Below are positions 52,890 through 62,847 of a DNA stretch of 64,000 nt, one piece after another. A program made the position numbers and the translations under genes. The DNA is taken from the NCBI RefSeq assembly GCF_030053595.1, contig NZ_JASGBQ010000004.1, positions 98,792 through 162,791 of the forward strand. Direction: 5' to 3'. This DNA comes from Fusibacillus kribbianus. GTDB taxonomy: Bacteria; Bacillota; Clostridia; Lachnospirales; Lachnospiraceae. Position 1 is the first letter of the stretch. Every line of letters starts with the position of its first letter. Under the pieces are notes generated by a model. The model was given only the letters and a program-made list of their open reading frames with translations. It ran no database searches and was not told where the DNA came from.

Positions 52890-52919
52890 ATCTGCAACCG
52901 TCCTTCTTTCCCCTCGGAA

Positions 52920-53663
52920 TCAATAGCCCATTTTCTTTTCATAATCGGCGATCAGCTTCCGATTGGCAATCTCGTAATCGTTAAATACATTTTCATTAAA
53001 ATTATCCGGCTCTATGGTCGGCATATACCAGGATTTGCTTCGGAAATACTCATCGAGAGCGGCATCCTTGAACTTCCTGCCATGGCGTGCATAGATCTCA
53101 TTTCTCGCCAGTCTGAGCTGTTCCCTGGTAAGCCCCACAAGGTCTGCTTCTGTCAGATATGCCGAATTGCTGTCAGGCAGAATATAATCCTGAACGGCAG
53201 CCGTTGTTTCCGTGCTGGAAGCCTGTGTAGTAGGAATCTTCACTGACACGGAAGGCGCAATAGACATACCCGCTTCCTTACTCTCCTTCGTCTCAGCAGC
53301 TGTTTCTGCGGCTGTCTCCGCAGCAGTACTCTCCTCTCCCGATTTCGTTTCTTCAATAACCTTACCGATTCCATTGCCATTATCCGGATCCTTCTTTCCT
53401 CCGAAAACCCGAATACCCACAAAAATCAGTACGCCGACAAGAGCAACTGCCACAACAGAGAGCACAGCAATCAATACCCCTGTTCCTTTTCCTTTTTTCT
53501 CCTCCGGAAGAATTCCTCCGGGAACCGGTGCTCCGTATGGATTGGAATAAGGTGTCTGATAATTTTCCCTGAATGGCTCCTGCGGAGCCTTCACCGGTGC
53601 TCCGCACCCGTCACAGAATTTTGATCCGTCAGGAATTTTCTTTCCACATTCCTCGCAAAACAT
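52920..53663 (-). CDS. Zinc-ribbon protein with C-terminal YARHG domain
   Basis: 247 residues. N-terminal zinc ribbon (FCEECGKKIPDGSKFCDGCG), proline-rich linker, one membrane helix (TGVLIAVLSVVAVALVGVLIFVGI), a Ser/Thr/Glu/Ala-rich stalk with repeated AAET, and a C-terminal YARHG domain (LTREQLRLARNEIYARHGRKF, SKSWYMPT, NVFNDYEIANRKLI). YARHG is an extracellular domain of unknown function found with peptidases and zinc ribbons. It is the upstream-most gene of the cluster (starting 257 bp from the permease end) with GGGAGGACAATT. Confidence 0.9.
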   Translation of the reverse strand: MFCEECGKKIPDGSKFCDGCGAPVKAPQEPFRENYQTPYSNPYGAPVPGGILPEEKKGKGTGVLIAVLSVVAVALVGVLIFVGIRVFGGKKDPDNGNGIGKVIEETKSGEESTAAETAAETAAETKESKEAGMSIAPSVSVKIPTTQASSTETTAAVQDYILPDSNSAYLTEADLVGLTREQLRLARNEIYARHGRKFKDAALDEYFRSKSWYMPTIEPDNFNENVFNDYEIANRKLIADYEKKMGY

Positions 53664-53751
53664 AATTGTCCTCCCACCGCTGTGAAACAGCCAAAATTTA
53701 TTTTTATTTTAACATAAACACCCGAAAAGTGCATCAGCTTTTTAGGTCAAT

Positions 53752-55005
53752 TTACTGTTCTTTTTTTTCTGTTTTCTGTTCTTCCTTCCCTGCTGCTGCC
53801 AGCTCAAAAAGTCCCTTTTTTTTCAGACGATAATCCACAGCCCGGCTGATGATCCGATAGATTACAGCAAACACCGGAACTCCCATGAGCATTCCTACCA
53901 GGCCAAAGAGTCCGCCGAAAAACAGGATGGAAAAAACGACCCAAAAGGCAGAGAGGCCGGTCGATCCTCCAAGAATCTTAGGACCTATGATATTTCCGTC
54001 CACCTGCTGCAGAATGATAATAAAGATAATAAAAATCAGGCCTTTTGCCGGACTCACGAGAAGAATCAGGATTGCACTGGGAATTGCACCGAGATAAGGA
54101 CCAAAGAACGGAATGATATTGGTCACACCCACGATCACACTGACCAGAACCGTATAGGGCATCCGCAGAAAATACAGCACCACCAGGCAGATCGCACCGA
54201 TAATGGCCGAATCAAGCAGCTTTCCCGCAATAAAGCCGCCGAACACCTGATTGCTCTCTTTTAAGGTATCAATCAGAATCACCGCATGTTTCTCAGAAAA
54301 AACAGCATATATCACCTGCTTTGCCTGGCGCACAAAGGTTTTTCTTCCATTCAGCACATAAATGGCGACGATCACTCCGATGAATATGTTCAAGGTTGTG
54401 CTGAAAAAGCTCATGATCCCCGTCGTCAGATGGCCGAACAGAACATTCATATCCTTGAGGAAATCCGTTTTTACCCAGTTGTTGACAAACTGCAGCACTT
54501 TATCGGTCAGATTCCGGACGATCTCCGCATCCATTCCTTCCTGCTGCATAAACTCCGTCAACTTTACCGAGGCATCCCGGATCTGACCGGGCAGAGCGGT
54601 TATGATATCGCTCAGAGTCGTGTAGAGCTGAGGGAACACCATGACGGCCAGAATTGCCACCACTGCGACGCAGAAAACCAGAGCCAGAAAAATACTGAGG
54701 CCGCCGATGAGTCCCGACGCCTGTTTTTCTTTTTTAACGATCATTCTGATGGGCTTTGACAGACACTTTTCAAAGAAAGTCACCACCGGATACATGATAT
54801 AGGCAATGATAAACCCAAATACGATGGGTTCCAGAATATAGAGGATCGTTTTAACGGTTTTGATGACCTTCTCATATTTGTAAAGCAAAAGAAAAAACAG
54901 GATGCTGGCAGCAATGACAAGAAAAGCTGTCAGTCCCATGGATTTATATTTTTTCATTCCTTCCCTGGCGGACTTAGGATTCTCCTCTTCCGGTTTACTC
55001 ATCAT
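53752..55005 (-). CDS. AI-2E/PerM-family membrane permease
   Basis: 417 residues, eight membrane helices. PMIFGFIIAYIMYPVVTFFE-type start (IVFGFIIAYIMYPVV), long amphipathic segment (LTEFMQQEGMDAEIVRNL), then GVTNIIPFFGPYLGAIPS and QVDGNIIGPKILGGSTGLSAFWVV, the hallmark. Some members export small molecules; others are Na+/H+ antiporters. Charged C-terminal tail EEQKTEKKEQ. Starts 54 bp past the HAD gene stop; a GC-rich hairpin lies between them. Confidence 0.92.
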   Translation of the reverse strand: MMSKPEEENPKSAREGMKKYKSMGLTAFLVIAASILFFLLLYKYEKVIKTVKTILYILEPIVFGFIIAYIMYPVVTFFEKCLSKPIRMIVKKEKQASGLIGGLSIFLALVFCVAVVAILAVMVFPQLYTTLSDIITALPGQIRDASVKLTEFMQQEGMDAEIVRNLTDKVLQFVNNWVKTDFLKDMNVLFGHLTTGIMSFFSTTLNIFIGVIVAIYVLNGRKTFVRQAKQVIYAVFSEKHAVILIDTLKESNQVFGGFIAGKLLDSAIIGAICLVVLYFLRMPYTVLVSVIVGVTNIIPFFGPYLGAIPSAILILLVSPAKGLIFIIFIIILQQVDGNIIGPKILGGSTGLSAFWVVFSILFFGGLFGLVGMLMGVPVFAVIYRIISRAVDYRLKKKGLFELAAAGKEEQKTEKKEQ

Positions 55006-55024
55006 TCATTCCCTCCATCAGACA

Positions 55025-55046
55025 GGCCGCCGGTTCCCCGGCGGCC
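55025..55046. other. GC-rich hairpin between the HAD hydrolase and permease genes
   Basis: Perfect 9-bp stem GGCCGCCGG/CCGGCGGCC with TTCC loop, between the HAD stop (55060) and the permease start (55005). There is no T-run, so it may stabilise the mRNA end or act as a weak pause rather than a terminator. Confidence 0.6.
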
Positions 55047-55059
55047 CGCTGCAAACGGC

Positions 55060-55797
55060 TCACCTGAAAGCCGCCATATTTCTGATAAACTCATAAAACT
55101 CTGCAAAGGTTCCCGCTAAAAAGCCTTTAAACGGCTGACTGCGCCGGTTAATGATACAGTCTGTGAGCAGATAGGCGGACATGCCGAGAGAAACCGTACA
55201 CATATCCTCATCCACATCATTTCCCACCATCAGACACTGCTCCGGCTTCTTTCCGAACCGTTCCAGTATAGAAGTATAATACTTTAAATTGGGTTTGCAG
55301 AACCGCTCCTCCTCATAGGTAGTGACCAGAGAAAAAGCCTCCGGCGAAAGGCCTGCCCATGCCATCCTCCTGAAAGTTGCAACCTTCGGAAACAGCGGAT
55401 TAGTAGCCAGGATCACCGTATATCCCTTTTCCTTCAGAAGCTCCACCGTCTTTGCTGCCAGCGGCTGCAATGAGGTGGACGCCTTTGCTTCACCGAACTG
55501 ATTCTCATAGAAGCTCACGAAATCCGGCTCACGGTCTTCCATATCCCGGCCCATTTCCTCCGAAAACACCTGAAAGAACCGTTCCCGGTTGGTCATGCTC
55601 CCATCATTCCTCATCATGGCCTCCACGCCCTTCCAGACGGCTGAGGTCATTTTTTTCGGATCAAAGCCTTCAGGGGCAAAGGTTTTCCCCAGAGCACCCA
55701 TGTACAGCTTCACAAACAGCTCCTGATCCATAGGAAGCAGGCTGCCGTCCAGGTCAAAAAGTACGGTATCGATCCTGTCCATTGTTATTCCCGCCAT
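55060..55797 (-). CDS. HAD-family hydrolase
   Basis: 245 residues, HAD subfamily IA. Motif I DTVLFDLDGSLLPMD, cap domain, motif II ILATNPLF, Lys in EERFCKPNLKYY, and motif IV LMVGNDVDEDMCTVSLGM. Probably a phosphatase; substrate unknown. ATG at 55797 has AAAGGATATAAA in front and overlaps the lysA stop by 13 bp; the ATG at 55782 is an alternative. Confidence 0.9.
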   Translation of the reverse strand: MAGITMDRIDTVLFDLDGSLLPMDQELFVKLYMGALGKTFAPEGFDPKKMTSAVWKGVEAMMRNDGSMTNRERFFQVFSEEMGRDMEDREPDFVSFYENQFGEAKASTSLQPLAAKTVELLKEKGYTVILATNPLFPKVATFRRMAWAGLSPEAFSLVTTYEEERFCKPNLKYYTSILERFGKKPEQCLMVGNDVDEDMCTVSLGMSAYLLTDCIINRRSQPFKGFLAGTFAEFYEFIRNMAAFR

Positions 55798-57059
55798 TTT
55801 ATATCCTTTAAAATATCACAGAAATCAAAGGTTGCAAAATAATCCCGGTCCGTCTCGGCCCGGCGGATCATCTGCACCGTTCCGTCTTCCTTTAAAAGGA
55901 GCTCGGCAGAACGGAGCTTGCCGTTATAATTGTAGCCCATAGAATAGCCGTGAGCTCCGGTATCATGGATCACCAGGAAATCGCCCACATCTACCTTGGG
56001 AAGCATTCTGTCAATGGCAAACTTGTCGCTGTTCTCACACAGGGAACCGGTCACATCATACTTGTGATCGCAGACACTGTTGTCCTTTCCCATAACCGTG
56101 ATATGATGATATGCTCCGTAAATAGCCGGACGCATCAGGTTTGCAGCACAGGCATCACAGCCGATGTATTCCTTGTAAATATGCTTCTGATGGATAGCTT
56201 TCGTCACCAGGCAGCCGTAAGGGCCCATCATGAAGCGTCCCATCTCCGTATAAAGAGCAACATCTCCCATGCCGGCAGGCATCAGGACCTCTTCATAAAC
56301 CTTTCTCACGCCTTCGCCGATCACCATGATATCGTTTTTCTCCTGCTCCGGACGGTAATCAATGCCGACGCCGCCGGACAGATTGATAAACTTCACAGCC
56401 ACACCGGTCTTTTCCTTCAGCTCCACAGCCAGTTCAAAAAGTACCTTGGCAAGCAGGGGATAATACTCGTTTGTTACCGTATTGCTGGCAAGGAAGGCAT
56501 GAAGCCCGAAGGTCTTCACTCCTTTTTCCTTCAGGATCTTAAAGCCCTCGATGATCTGCTCATGGGTAAACCCGTATTTGGAATCACCGGGGTTATCCAT
56601 GATGCCATTGCTCATTTTGAAAACTCCGCCTGGATTATAGCGGCAGCTGATCTTCTCCGGAATTCCTGCACATTTTTCCAGAAACTCGATATGGGTAAAA
56701 TCATCCAGATTGATGGTCGCATTGATCTGTCTTGCAAACTGATACTCCTCAGCTGGGGTAGCATTGGAGGAGAACATGATCTCATCTCCGCCAAAGCCAA
56801 GGGCATCCGCCATCTGAAGCTCCGTCATGGAAGAACAGTCACAGCCGCAGCCGTACTCCCTCAGAATATTGATCAAAAACGGATTGGGCGTAGCCTTTAC
56901 CGCAAAATATTCACGAAAGCCCTTATTCCAGGCGAAGGCCTCCTTCACCCGTTTTGCGTTTTCCCGGATTCCTTTCTCGTCATACAGATGATAAGGGGTC
57001 GGATATGTCTTATCAATCTCCTTAAGCTGCTCCAGTGTTACAAAAGGTTCCTTTTTCAT
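55785..57059 (-). CDS. lysA: Diaminopimelate decarboxylase-family PLP enzyme
   Basis: 424 residues, fold III PLP decarboxylase. YHLYDEKGIRENAKRVKEAF, PLP lysine in FAVKATPNP, LSGGVGIDYRP (phosphate loop), and GCDACAANLMRPAIYGAYHHI at the C-terminal half. It makes L-lysine from meso-diaminopimelate; the related carboxynorspermidine decarboxylases differ in the substrate loop, and some doubt remains. The frame runs back to 57338, but the family start and ribosome site GGAG support ATG at 57059. Confidence 0.88.
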   Translation of the reverse strand: MKKEPFVTLEQLKEIDKTYPTPYHLYDEKGIRENAKRVKEAFAWNKGFREYFAVKATPNPFLINILREYGCGCDCSSMTELQMADALGFGGDEIMFSSNATPAEEYQFARQINATINLDDFTHIEFLEKCAGIPEKISCRYNPGGVFKMSNGIMDNPGDSKYGFTHEQIIEGFKILKEKGVKTFGLHAFLASNTVTNEYYPLLAKVLFELAVELKEKTGVAVKFINLSGGVGIDYRPEQEKNDIMVIGEGVRKVYEEVLMPAGMGDVALYTEMGRFMMGPYGCLVTKAIHQKHIYKEYIGCDACAANLMRPAIYGAYHHITVMGKDNSVCDHKYDVTGSLCENSDKFAIDRMLPKVDVGDFLVIHDTGAHGYSMGYNYNGKLRSAELLLKEDGTVQMIRRAETDRDYFATFDFCDILKDIKWRE

Positions 57060-57162
57060 GATGTGTGCTGCTCCTTTCCGTTTCTCATAAGTCAAATCCA
57101 GCATACCATAGCCGCTCTGAAACGTCAATGCTCCCTGCCGTGGAAATTCTGCGCGAATGCTC

Positions 57163-58566
57163 TCACAGTCCCGTAAAAAATTCCTGTCTGCTTCCGTCCA
57201 GAGAGATCCGTCCCAGTTCTTCTTTTTCTCCGTTTTCTTCCCAGCCGCTGCACCTATAATAGGCCCATCCGCCGGACACATTGATCTCGTAATGAAGGTT
57301 GTTGAACCATTCATCTCCCCCATAGGTTTCCTCGTCAAATACCTTTAACAGCTTTTCCTGCCGTCCGGATGTATCAAATACCGTCAGCGCCCTGTTTGTA
57401 AGCGCCGCTCCGTCTTCTGTATACTCCCGTCCTCCTCCGCTGCCGTAAAGCTTTCCGCCAAAGGCCACTGTCCCATTCCAGCTTCGTTCCTCAAAAAGAG
57501 GCTCTCCGAAGCTTCTGTTTGTTTCATCATAAACATGAAATCTCGAATCCGGGAATTCCCCTTCACTGTCTCCGAAGGAAGCATAGAGCTTCCCGTCCAT
57601 TACCTGGATTGAAAGTACATAATCTGTATTTGCTCCAAAATCCGAATTGAAGACATCCCGTACCGAAGACTCGACCGGAAGCTCTGTCGTGGACCAGGTT
57701 TTCATATCTGCCCGGCAGTATCTGGTAAAATCGTAAGGAGAAAAATAATAATTAAAATAACTGATGGTATAGTAAAGCTGTCCATGATCAATACACATCT
57801 GCGGCGAAGCGTTGCCGATATTTCCAATGAGCTCCGTCACATTGCTTCCATCCGGATCCATCCGGTAAACAGAGGTATTATCCACAAAAACAACCGATTG
57901 TTTCTGACTGGTTCTGTCCCCGTAATCAGCTGAACAGAAATAGCTTCCCGCTCTTCCGTTGCTCCCGATGTAGTAAATATATCCGTCACAGACCGTAAAG
58001 CCGCGGTAGGCTGCCGTCCTTCCGTATTTCACCGGTTCCGAATAACTTACCCTCACCTTATCCTCCGGAAGGGTCGGACCGATGGTCTCAAAATCTTCTC
58101 CATTCAAACCGATCCTGCAGGGAGTCCGATTCGTATAGAAGCCGTAGTCTCCTCCCTCCTTTTTCTCCTCAAGGAGAAAATAGATCCGGTCGTTCCAGAG
58201 ATTCAAGGAAGAGCACTCTCCCTCATAAAGGGCACGTTTTCCGGTTCCATCCTGCCCAATTCTCCAAAGCACTCCCTGATAGCTGTAAAAGACATATTCC
58301 TCATTTTCCACCACGTACCCACCGTTGTTGATATTTCCCGACAGATTCCCGACAGCGTTTTCTTCTGTCCGGTTTCCGCCCTCCACATCGTCCGTCTCCG
58401 TGGTTTCTTCTGTCTTTTTAGTCTCGCTGGCAACAGTCCCCCTCTGGGAACTGCTCCCCTCTGCCTGATTTTCCCGGCTTTTCCCGTAAAAAACCACAGC
58501 TCCGATCGCAGCCAGCAGTACTACGATCAAACAGCTTAATCCGATAACGATCCCCTTCTTCTTCAC
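57163..58566 (-). CDS. DUF5050-type membrane-anchored beta-propeller protein
   Basis: 467 residues. N-terminal anchor (KKKGIVIGLSCLIVVLLAAIGAVVFYG), a Thr/Glu-rich stalk, then repeating WR.G.DGTG and LYYTISYF/DGKLYASFG-type blades (about four or more), typical of DUF5050/propeller proteins on clostridial surfaces. Function unknown. The frame begins at 58590, but GTG at 58566 has AGGAGGAGTTCT. Downstream of guaB by 70 bp with a terminator between them, so it has an independent promoter or low read-through. Confidence 0.82.
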   Translation of the reverse strand: MKKKGIVIGLSCLIVVLLAAIGAVVFYGKSRENQAEGSSSQRGTVASETKKTEETTETDDVEGGNRTEENAVGNLSGNINNGGYVVENEEYVFYSYQGVLWRIGQDGTGKRALYEGECSSLNLWNDRIYFLLEEKKEGGDYGFYTNRTPCRIGLNGEDFETIGPTLPEDKVRVSYSEPVKYGRTAAYRGFTVCDGYIYYIGSNGRAGSYFCSADYGDRTSQKQSVVFVDNTSVYRMDPDGSNVTELIGNIGNASPQMCIDHGQLYYTISYFNYYFSPYDFTRYCRADMKTWSTTELPVESSVRDVFNSDFGANTDYVLSIQVMDGKLYASFGDSEGEFPDSRFHVYDETNRSFGEPLFEERSWNGTVAFGGKLYGSGGGREYTEDGAALTNRALTVFDTSGRQEKLLKVFDEETYGGDEWFNNLHYEINVSGGWAYYRCSGWEENGEKEELGRISLDGSRQEFFTGL

Positions 58567-58596
58567 AGAACTCCTCCTCCTTTCCAACACCTATAC

Positions 58597-58630
58597 CTAA
58601 AAGCCGCTGCCGGCAGAACCGGCAGCGGCC
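58597..58630 (-). terminator. Terminator of guaB
   Basis: 11-bp stem GCCGCTGCCGG/CCGGCAGCGGC with a 5-base loop, then TTTTAGG leftward, directly after the guaB stop at 58636. Confidence 0.9.
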
Positions 58631-58635
58631 CACAT

Positions 58636-60135
<1,500 letters not shown>

Positions 60136-60145
60136 TTAATATAAT

Positions 60146-60174
60146 ATCCTACTCAAAATGTCCGTCTGTGTCAA
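60146..60174 (-). promoter_or_regulatory. Promoter of guaB
   Basis: On the minus strand TTGACA (60169-60174), 17-bp spacer, TAGGAT (60146-60151); leader about 55 bases with no purine riboswitch visible. Confidence 0.75.
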
Positions 60175-60255
60175 GCACATTCCGGAATGAATTTGAAGGA
60201 TTTTTTGTCTTTCCTATGGCTGTTTCATCTCCATACCCACCTAAATAAAACATAC

Positions 60256-60504
60256 GCCGAGCTTTCGCTCGATTCCGCTTCGCTTCATCTCGGCTCGGCT
60301 CTTCTTCCGCCGAGCTTTCGCTCGATTCCGCTTCGCTTCATCTCGGCTCGGCTCTTCTTCCGCCGAGCTTTCGCTCGATTCCGCTTCGCTTCATCTTGGC
60401 TCGGCTCTTCTTCCGCCGAGCTTTCGCTCGATTCCGCTTCGCTTCATCTTGGCTCGGCTCTTCTTCCGCCGAGCTTTCGCTCGATTCCGCTTCGCTTCAT
60501 CTCG
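60256..60504. repeat. 53-bp minisatellite, five tandem copies
   Basis: Unit starts GCCGAGCTTTCGCTCGATTC and ends with GGCTCGGCTCTTCTTCC; copies begin at 60256, 60309, 60362, 60415 and 60468 (last one truncated). Copies 3 and 4 share a C-to-T change (CATCTTGG). Each unit carries GCCGAGC...GCTCGGC inverted ends. There are no spacers between units, so it is not a CRISPR. AAATAAAACA flanks the array on both sides (60243 and 60521). Confidence 0.93.
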
Positions 60505-60505
60505 C

Positions 60506-60525
60506 TATTTGGCTGTCGCCAAATA
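60506..60525. other. Hairpin at the end of the minisatellite
   Basis: TATTTGGC-TGTC-GCCAAATA, a perfect 8-bp stem followed by AAAACA. It may be the border of the repeat element. Confidence 0.6.
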
Positions 60526-60540
60526 AAACAGGAATGCTAA

Positions 60541-60875
60541 AGGGGCTGTAAAATAAGTCCCTGATTAAGAAGCGCCAACTCCGGCAAATGTCGGTTTTGG
60601 CGTTTCTTTGTATGAATTTTTCTATTTCTGAGCAAGTCTGCATCTTTTGGTATAAAAAATAGTAGAATTTTTCTCTCTGCCGCAAGATGATTTTAGGTCG
60701 GTTGAGGGATTAGAAAACGCCGGAAACCCGCATAAACTCTATGTTTTTGCGCGTTCTCGGCGTTTCTTTTATCGCCTGTGTTAGTGGTGCTTTTTCGGTA
60801 AATGGTGCCCAAATGGTGCCCAAATCCCACGCGGGGCTATAAAACGGTATAAGAAGCGGTAAAGAGATACAGCGG
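60541..60875. other. Gene-free junction region of the integrated element, candidate attachment site
   Basis: No gene here. It holds two hairpins with related ends: GAAGCGCCAA/TTGGCGTTTC (60569-60606) and AAACGCCG/CGGCGTTT (60715-60765), and a tandem pair of AAATGGTGCCC (60800-60810 and 60811-60821) just past the integrase stop. Integrase-binding arm sites and the recombination core are expected in this position; which of these motifs is the core cannot be shown without the other end. Confidence 0.45.
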
Positions 60876-62180
60876 TTAAAGCTCTAAATCGCTGCTCTTT
60901 TTCTTTGCCGCGCTCTTTGCTTTCTTCGGCTCGGCTTTCTCTGCCTTTGCCGGGTCTGCCTGTTTGACCGCCCCATGATAAGCGTCTAAGACTTCTTTTT
61001 TGCGTTCAAGCCGCACGTCCACATAACGGGCGGTAACAGCTTCAAAGTTCATAGACAGCCCAAGCGATACGCCGATACCCGCAAGTGTATGTCCTAACAC
61101 TTCGCCTACGGTGTAGAAGTCGCCTGTCAGTTGGTGCATATTTGTAGCTGCTGTATGGCGCAAATCGTGAAAGCGGATATGCGGCATATCCAAATCTTCA
61201 AGCAGCTTTCCAAACTGGGAAGATACCCACGACGCGGAGATAGGGGAACCGTCCGGCTTCGCTACAACAAGGTCATTGTCATAGTAAGGCTTTCCGTCCT
61301 TTTCTGCCTGTTCGCGCTGCGCTTCCTGCATAGCAAACTGTTTGAGAAAGAACGGGCGGGCAAGCTCTGTGATAGGCAGCTTTCGCCCGTTGGATTTCGG
61401 CGGTGCCATTTCCTCAATGACTTTTGTTTTTGGCGGTACCTTAAAGGGTAGCTGCTCGGAAACGTCAAAGGTGTTGTTTTCCAAATCCACATTGCGCCAA
61501 CGCAAGCCCAGGATTTCAGAACGGCGCATACCGTAAAGCCCGCCTAAGATAACGGGCATTTCCCAAACGGTACCCTCGACGCGCTGCATAAGGGCTTTTA
61601 CCTGTTCCGGCGTGTACGGGTCGGGGGTCTTGTCGCTCTTTCCAAACTTCGTAAGCGTGTCCTTTGCTGCGTTTGTTTCGATATAGCGGTATTTCCGGGC
61701 ATGGCTCAACGCCACGCTCAAAACACGCTTTGCCCCGGCTGCGGTGGACGGTTTCAAGCCTTTGTCAATAATCTGCTGAAACATTTTGTCTACCATAGCG
61801 GGGGTAAGCTGATTAAGGGCAACGCCGCCGATATATGGCGTGATGTAGTTTGCAATCGTTCTTTTGTACCCGTCGTAAGTAGAGGGGCGCAAGTTCACTC
61901 TTGCATAGCTTTCTACCCATTCATTCAGATAGCTTGCAACGGTCTGTTTCCGCTGTGAAGCGATAGACGCAATCTGTCCCGGATTATGGAGCTTTGCTTT
62001 CATCTCTGCTTCATGCTGCGTTGCTTCCTTTTTTGTTGGAAAGCCCTTTTTTGAATAGGTTTTCTTTTCCCCATTCGGGGCGGTGTACTTTATATTCACG
62101 TCGTAAACTGTACCCGGCCGCCCGGTCAGTACGCCGTTGCTGTCGCGTTTATTCTTAACCTGCCTTGTTGATATAGCCAT
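60876..62180 (-). CDS. int: Tyrosine integrase of a Tn916-like integrative element
   Basis: 434 residues. N-terminal arm-binding and SAM-like domains, catalytic Arg in YGMRRSEILGLRW (219/220), HDLRHTAA (338-345), GH (363-364) and nucleophile Tyr 386 in ARYVDV. The C-terminus is a lysine/alanine-rich tail (AEKAEPKKAKSAAKKK) of about 35 residues beyond the family core. It catalyses integration and, with Xis, excision. Gene order int-xis-small ORF-HTH-sigma matches Tn916 left to right. The other end of the element is outside the window. Confidence 0.96.
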   Translation of the reverse strand: MAISTRQVKNKRDSNGVLTGRPGTVYDVNIKYTAPNGEKKTYSKKGFPTKKEATQHEAEMKAKLHNPGQIASIASQRKQTVASYLNEWVESYARVNLRPSTYDGYKRTIANYITPYIGGVALNQLTPAMVDKMFQQIIDKGLKPSTAAGAKRVLSVALSHARKYRYIETNAAKDTLTKFGKSDKTPDPYTPEQVKALMQRVEGTVWEMPVILGGLYGMRRSEILGLRWRNVDLENNTFDVSEQLPFKVPPKTKVIEEMAPPKSNGRKLPITELARPFFLKQFAMQEAQREQAEKDGKPYYDNDLVVAKPDGSPISASWVSSQFGKLLEDLDMPHIRFHDLRHTAATNMHQLTGDFYTVGEVLGHTLAGIGVSLGLSMNFEAVTARYVDVRLERKKEVLDAYHGAVKQADPAKAEKAEPKKAKSAAKKKSSDLEL

Positions 62181-62183
62181 AGC

Positions 62184-62420
62184 TTAACCTCCCTGTCGTG
62201 CCGGGGGCTTCGCTGTCGTCTTTGCCCTGTGGTACCAGTCCCAGATTGCAGCGTCAGCTATCAAACGACGGTTTCCATTTTGTATATATTCAAGCTCGCC
62301 ACTATCCATAAGCTCGCGCAGTTTATTTTCCCCGATACCGCTAATCTTGCTCATTTGCTCAACGGTCTTTAACATAGGGAATACAGGGATAGCGGGGCTT
62401 GCTGTTTCCTTTTTTGCCAT
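62184..62420 (-). CDS. xis: Excisionase-like helix-turn-helix protein
   Basis: 78 residues. Winged-helix/MerR-like DNA-binding (FPMLKTVEQMSKISGIGENKLRELMDSGELEYIQNGNRRLIADAAIWDWY in parts) of the excisionase family, with a Lys/Pro-rich tail. It helps Int excise the element. Starts with ATG at 62420 after GAAAGGGGGTATTTTCCT and ends 3 bp before int, so the two are co-translated. Confidence 0.92.
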   Translation of the reverse strand: MAKKETASPAIPVFPMLKTVEQMSKISGIGENKLRELMDSGELEYIQNGNRRLIADAAIWDWYHRAKTTAKPPARQGG

Positions 62421-62587
62421 AGGAAAATACCCCCTTTCATAAATGGCTAAAAAGTCAAGTTACAAAAAGTGGGCTTTAACCGGGCGGCTGTTAGCACAAC
62501 CTCGCGGGAATTGCACCCCTGCTCATTTAAGGCAGCTTTACCCATTGCCTGCGACGCTCTGAACGCTCGGACTGTGGCTGTAAAGGC

Positions 62588-62686
62588 TTATCTCCCCTCA
62601 ATGCGTGTTGTCGCCCGCAAGCTGCTAACTTGCTTCCCGTCGCGGTGTTTCTCGCTCGGCTTTTCCCGATAGAGGAATAGCGTCAT
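62588..62686 (-). CDS. Possible 32-residue ORF in the Tn916-like region
   Basis: ATG at 62686 with a near-perfect GGAGGGTGCGCC ribosome site, stop TAA at 62588-62590. It encodes a basic peptide, MTLFLYREKPSEKHRDG at the start, with no similarity I recognise. Tn916 carries small ORFs of similar position. The rest of the 427-base gap between xis and the HTH gene shows no larger gene. Confidence 0.4.
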   Translation of the reverse strand: MTLFLYREKPSEKHRDGKQVSSLRATTRIEGR

Positions 62687-62847
62687 GGCGCACCCTCCGT
62701 ATGGCTCGGCGCAAAAAGGACGTACCCGGTTTGCCCTATACTGCGTCGCCGTTATCTTGCGTCGCTTTCTTTGTCAAGGAACATACGGGGCTGCTGCGGA
62801 TTGATACGAAACGGAAAAGGGGTTAAGACGTTTCGGTATCGGTGCAG

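Noticed and set aside
57060..57338. 93-residue N-terminal extension of lysA
   Set aside because: The extension does not resemble the family; the ATG at 57059 has a ribosome site and gives the standard start.
60256..60504. Possible CRISPR array
   Set aside because: Units are contiguous without spacers and no cas gene is present. The same applies to the coding repeats at 47692-48068 and 50330-50612.
60187..60540. 117-codon rightward frame in the 53-bp minisatellite
   Set aside because: Composed only of repeat translations plus flanking bases; no start signal.
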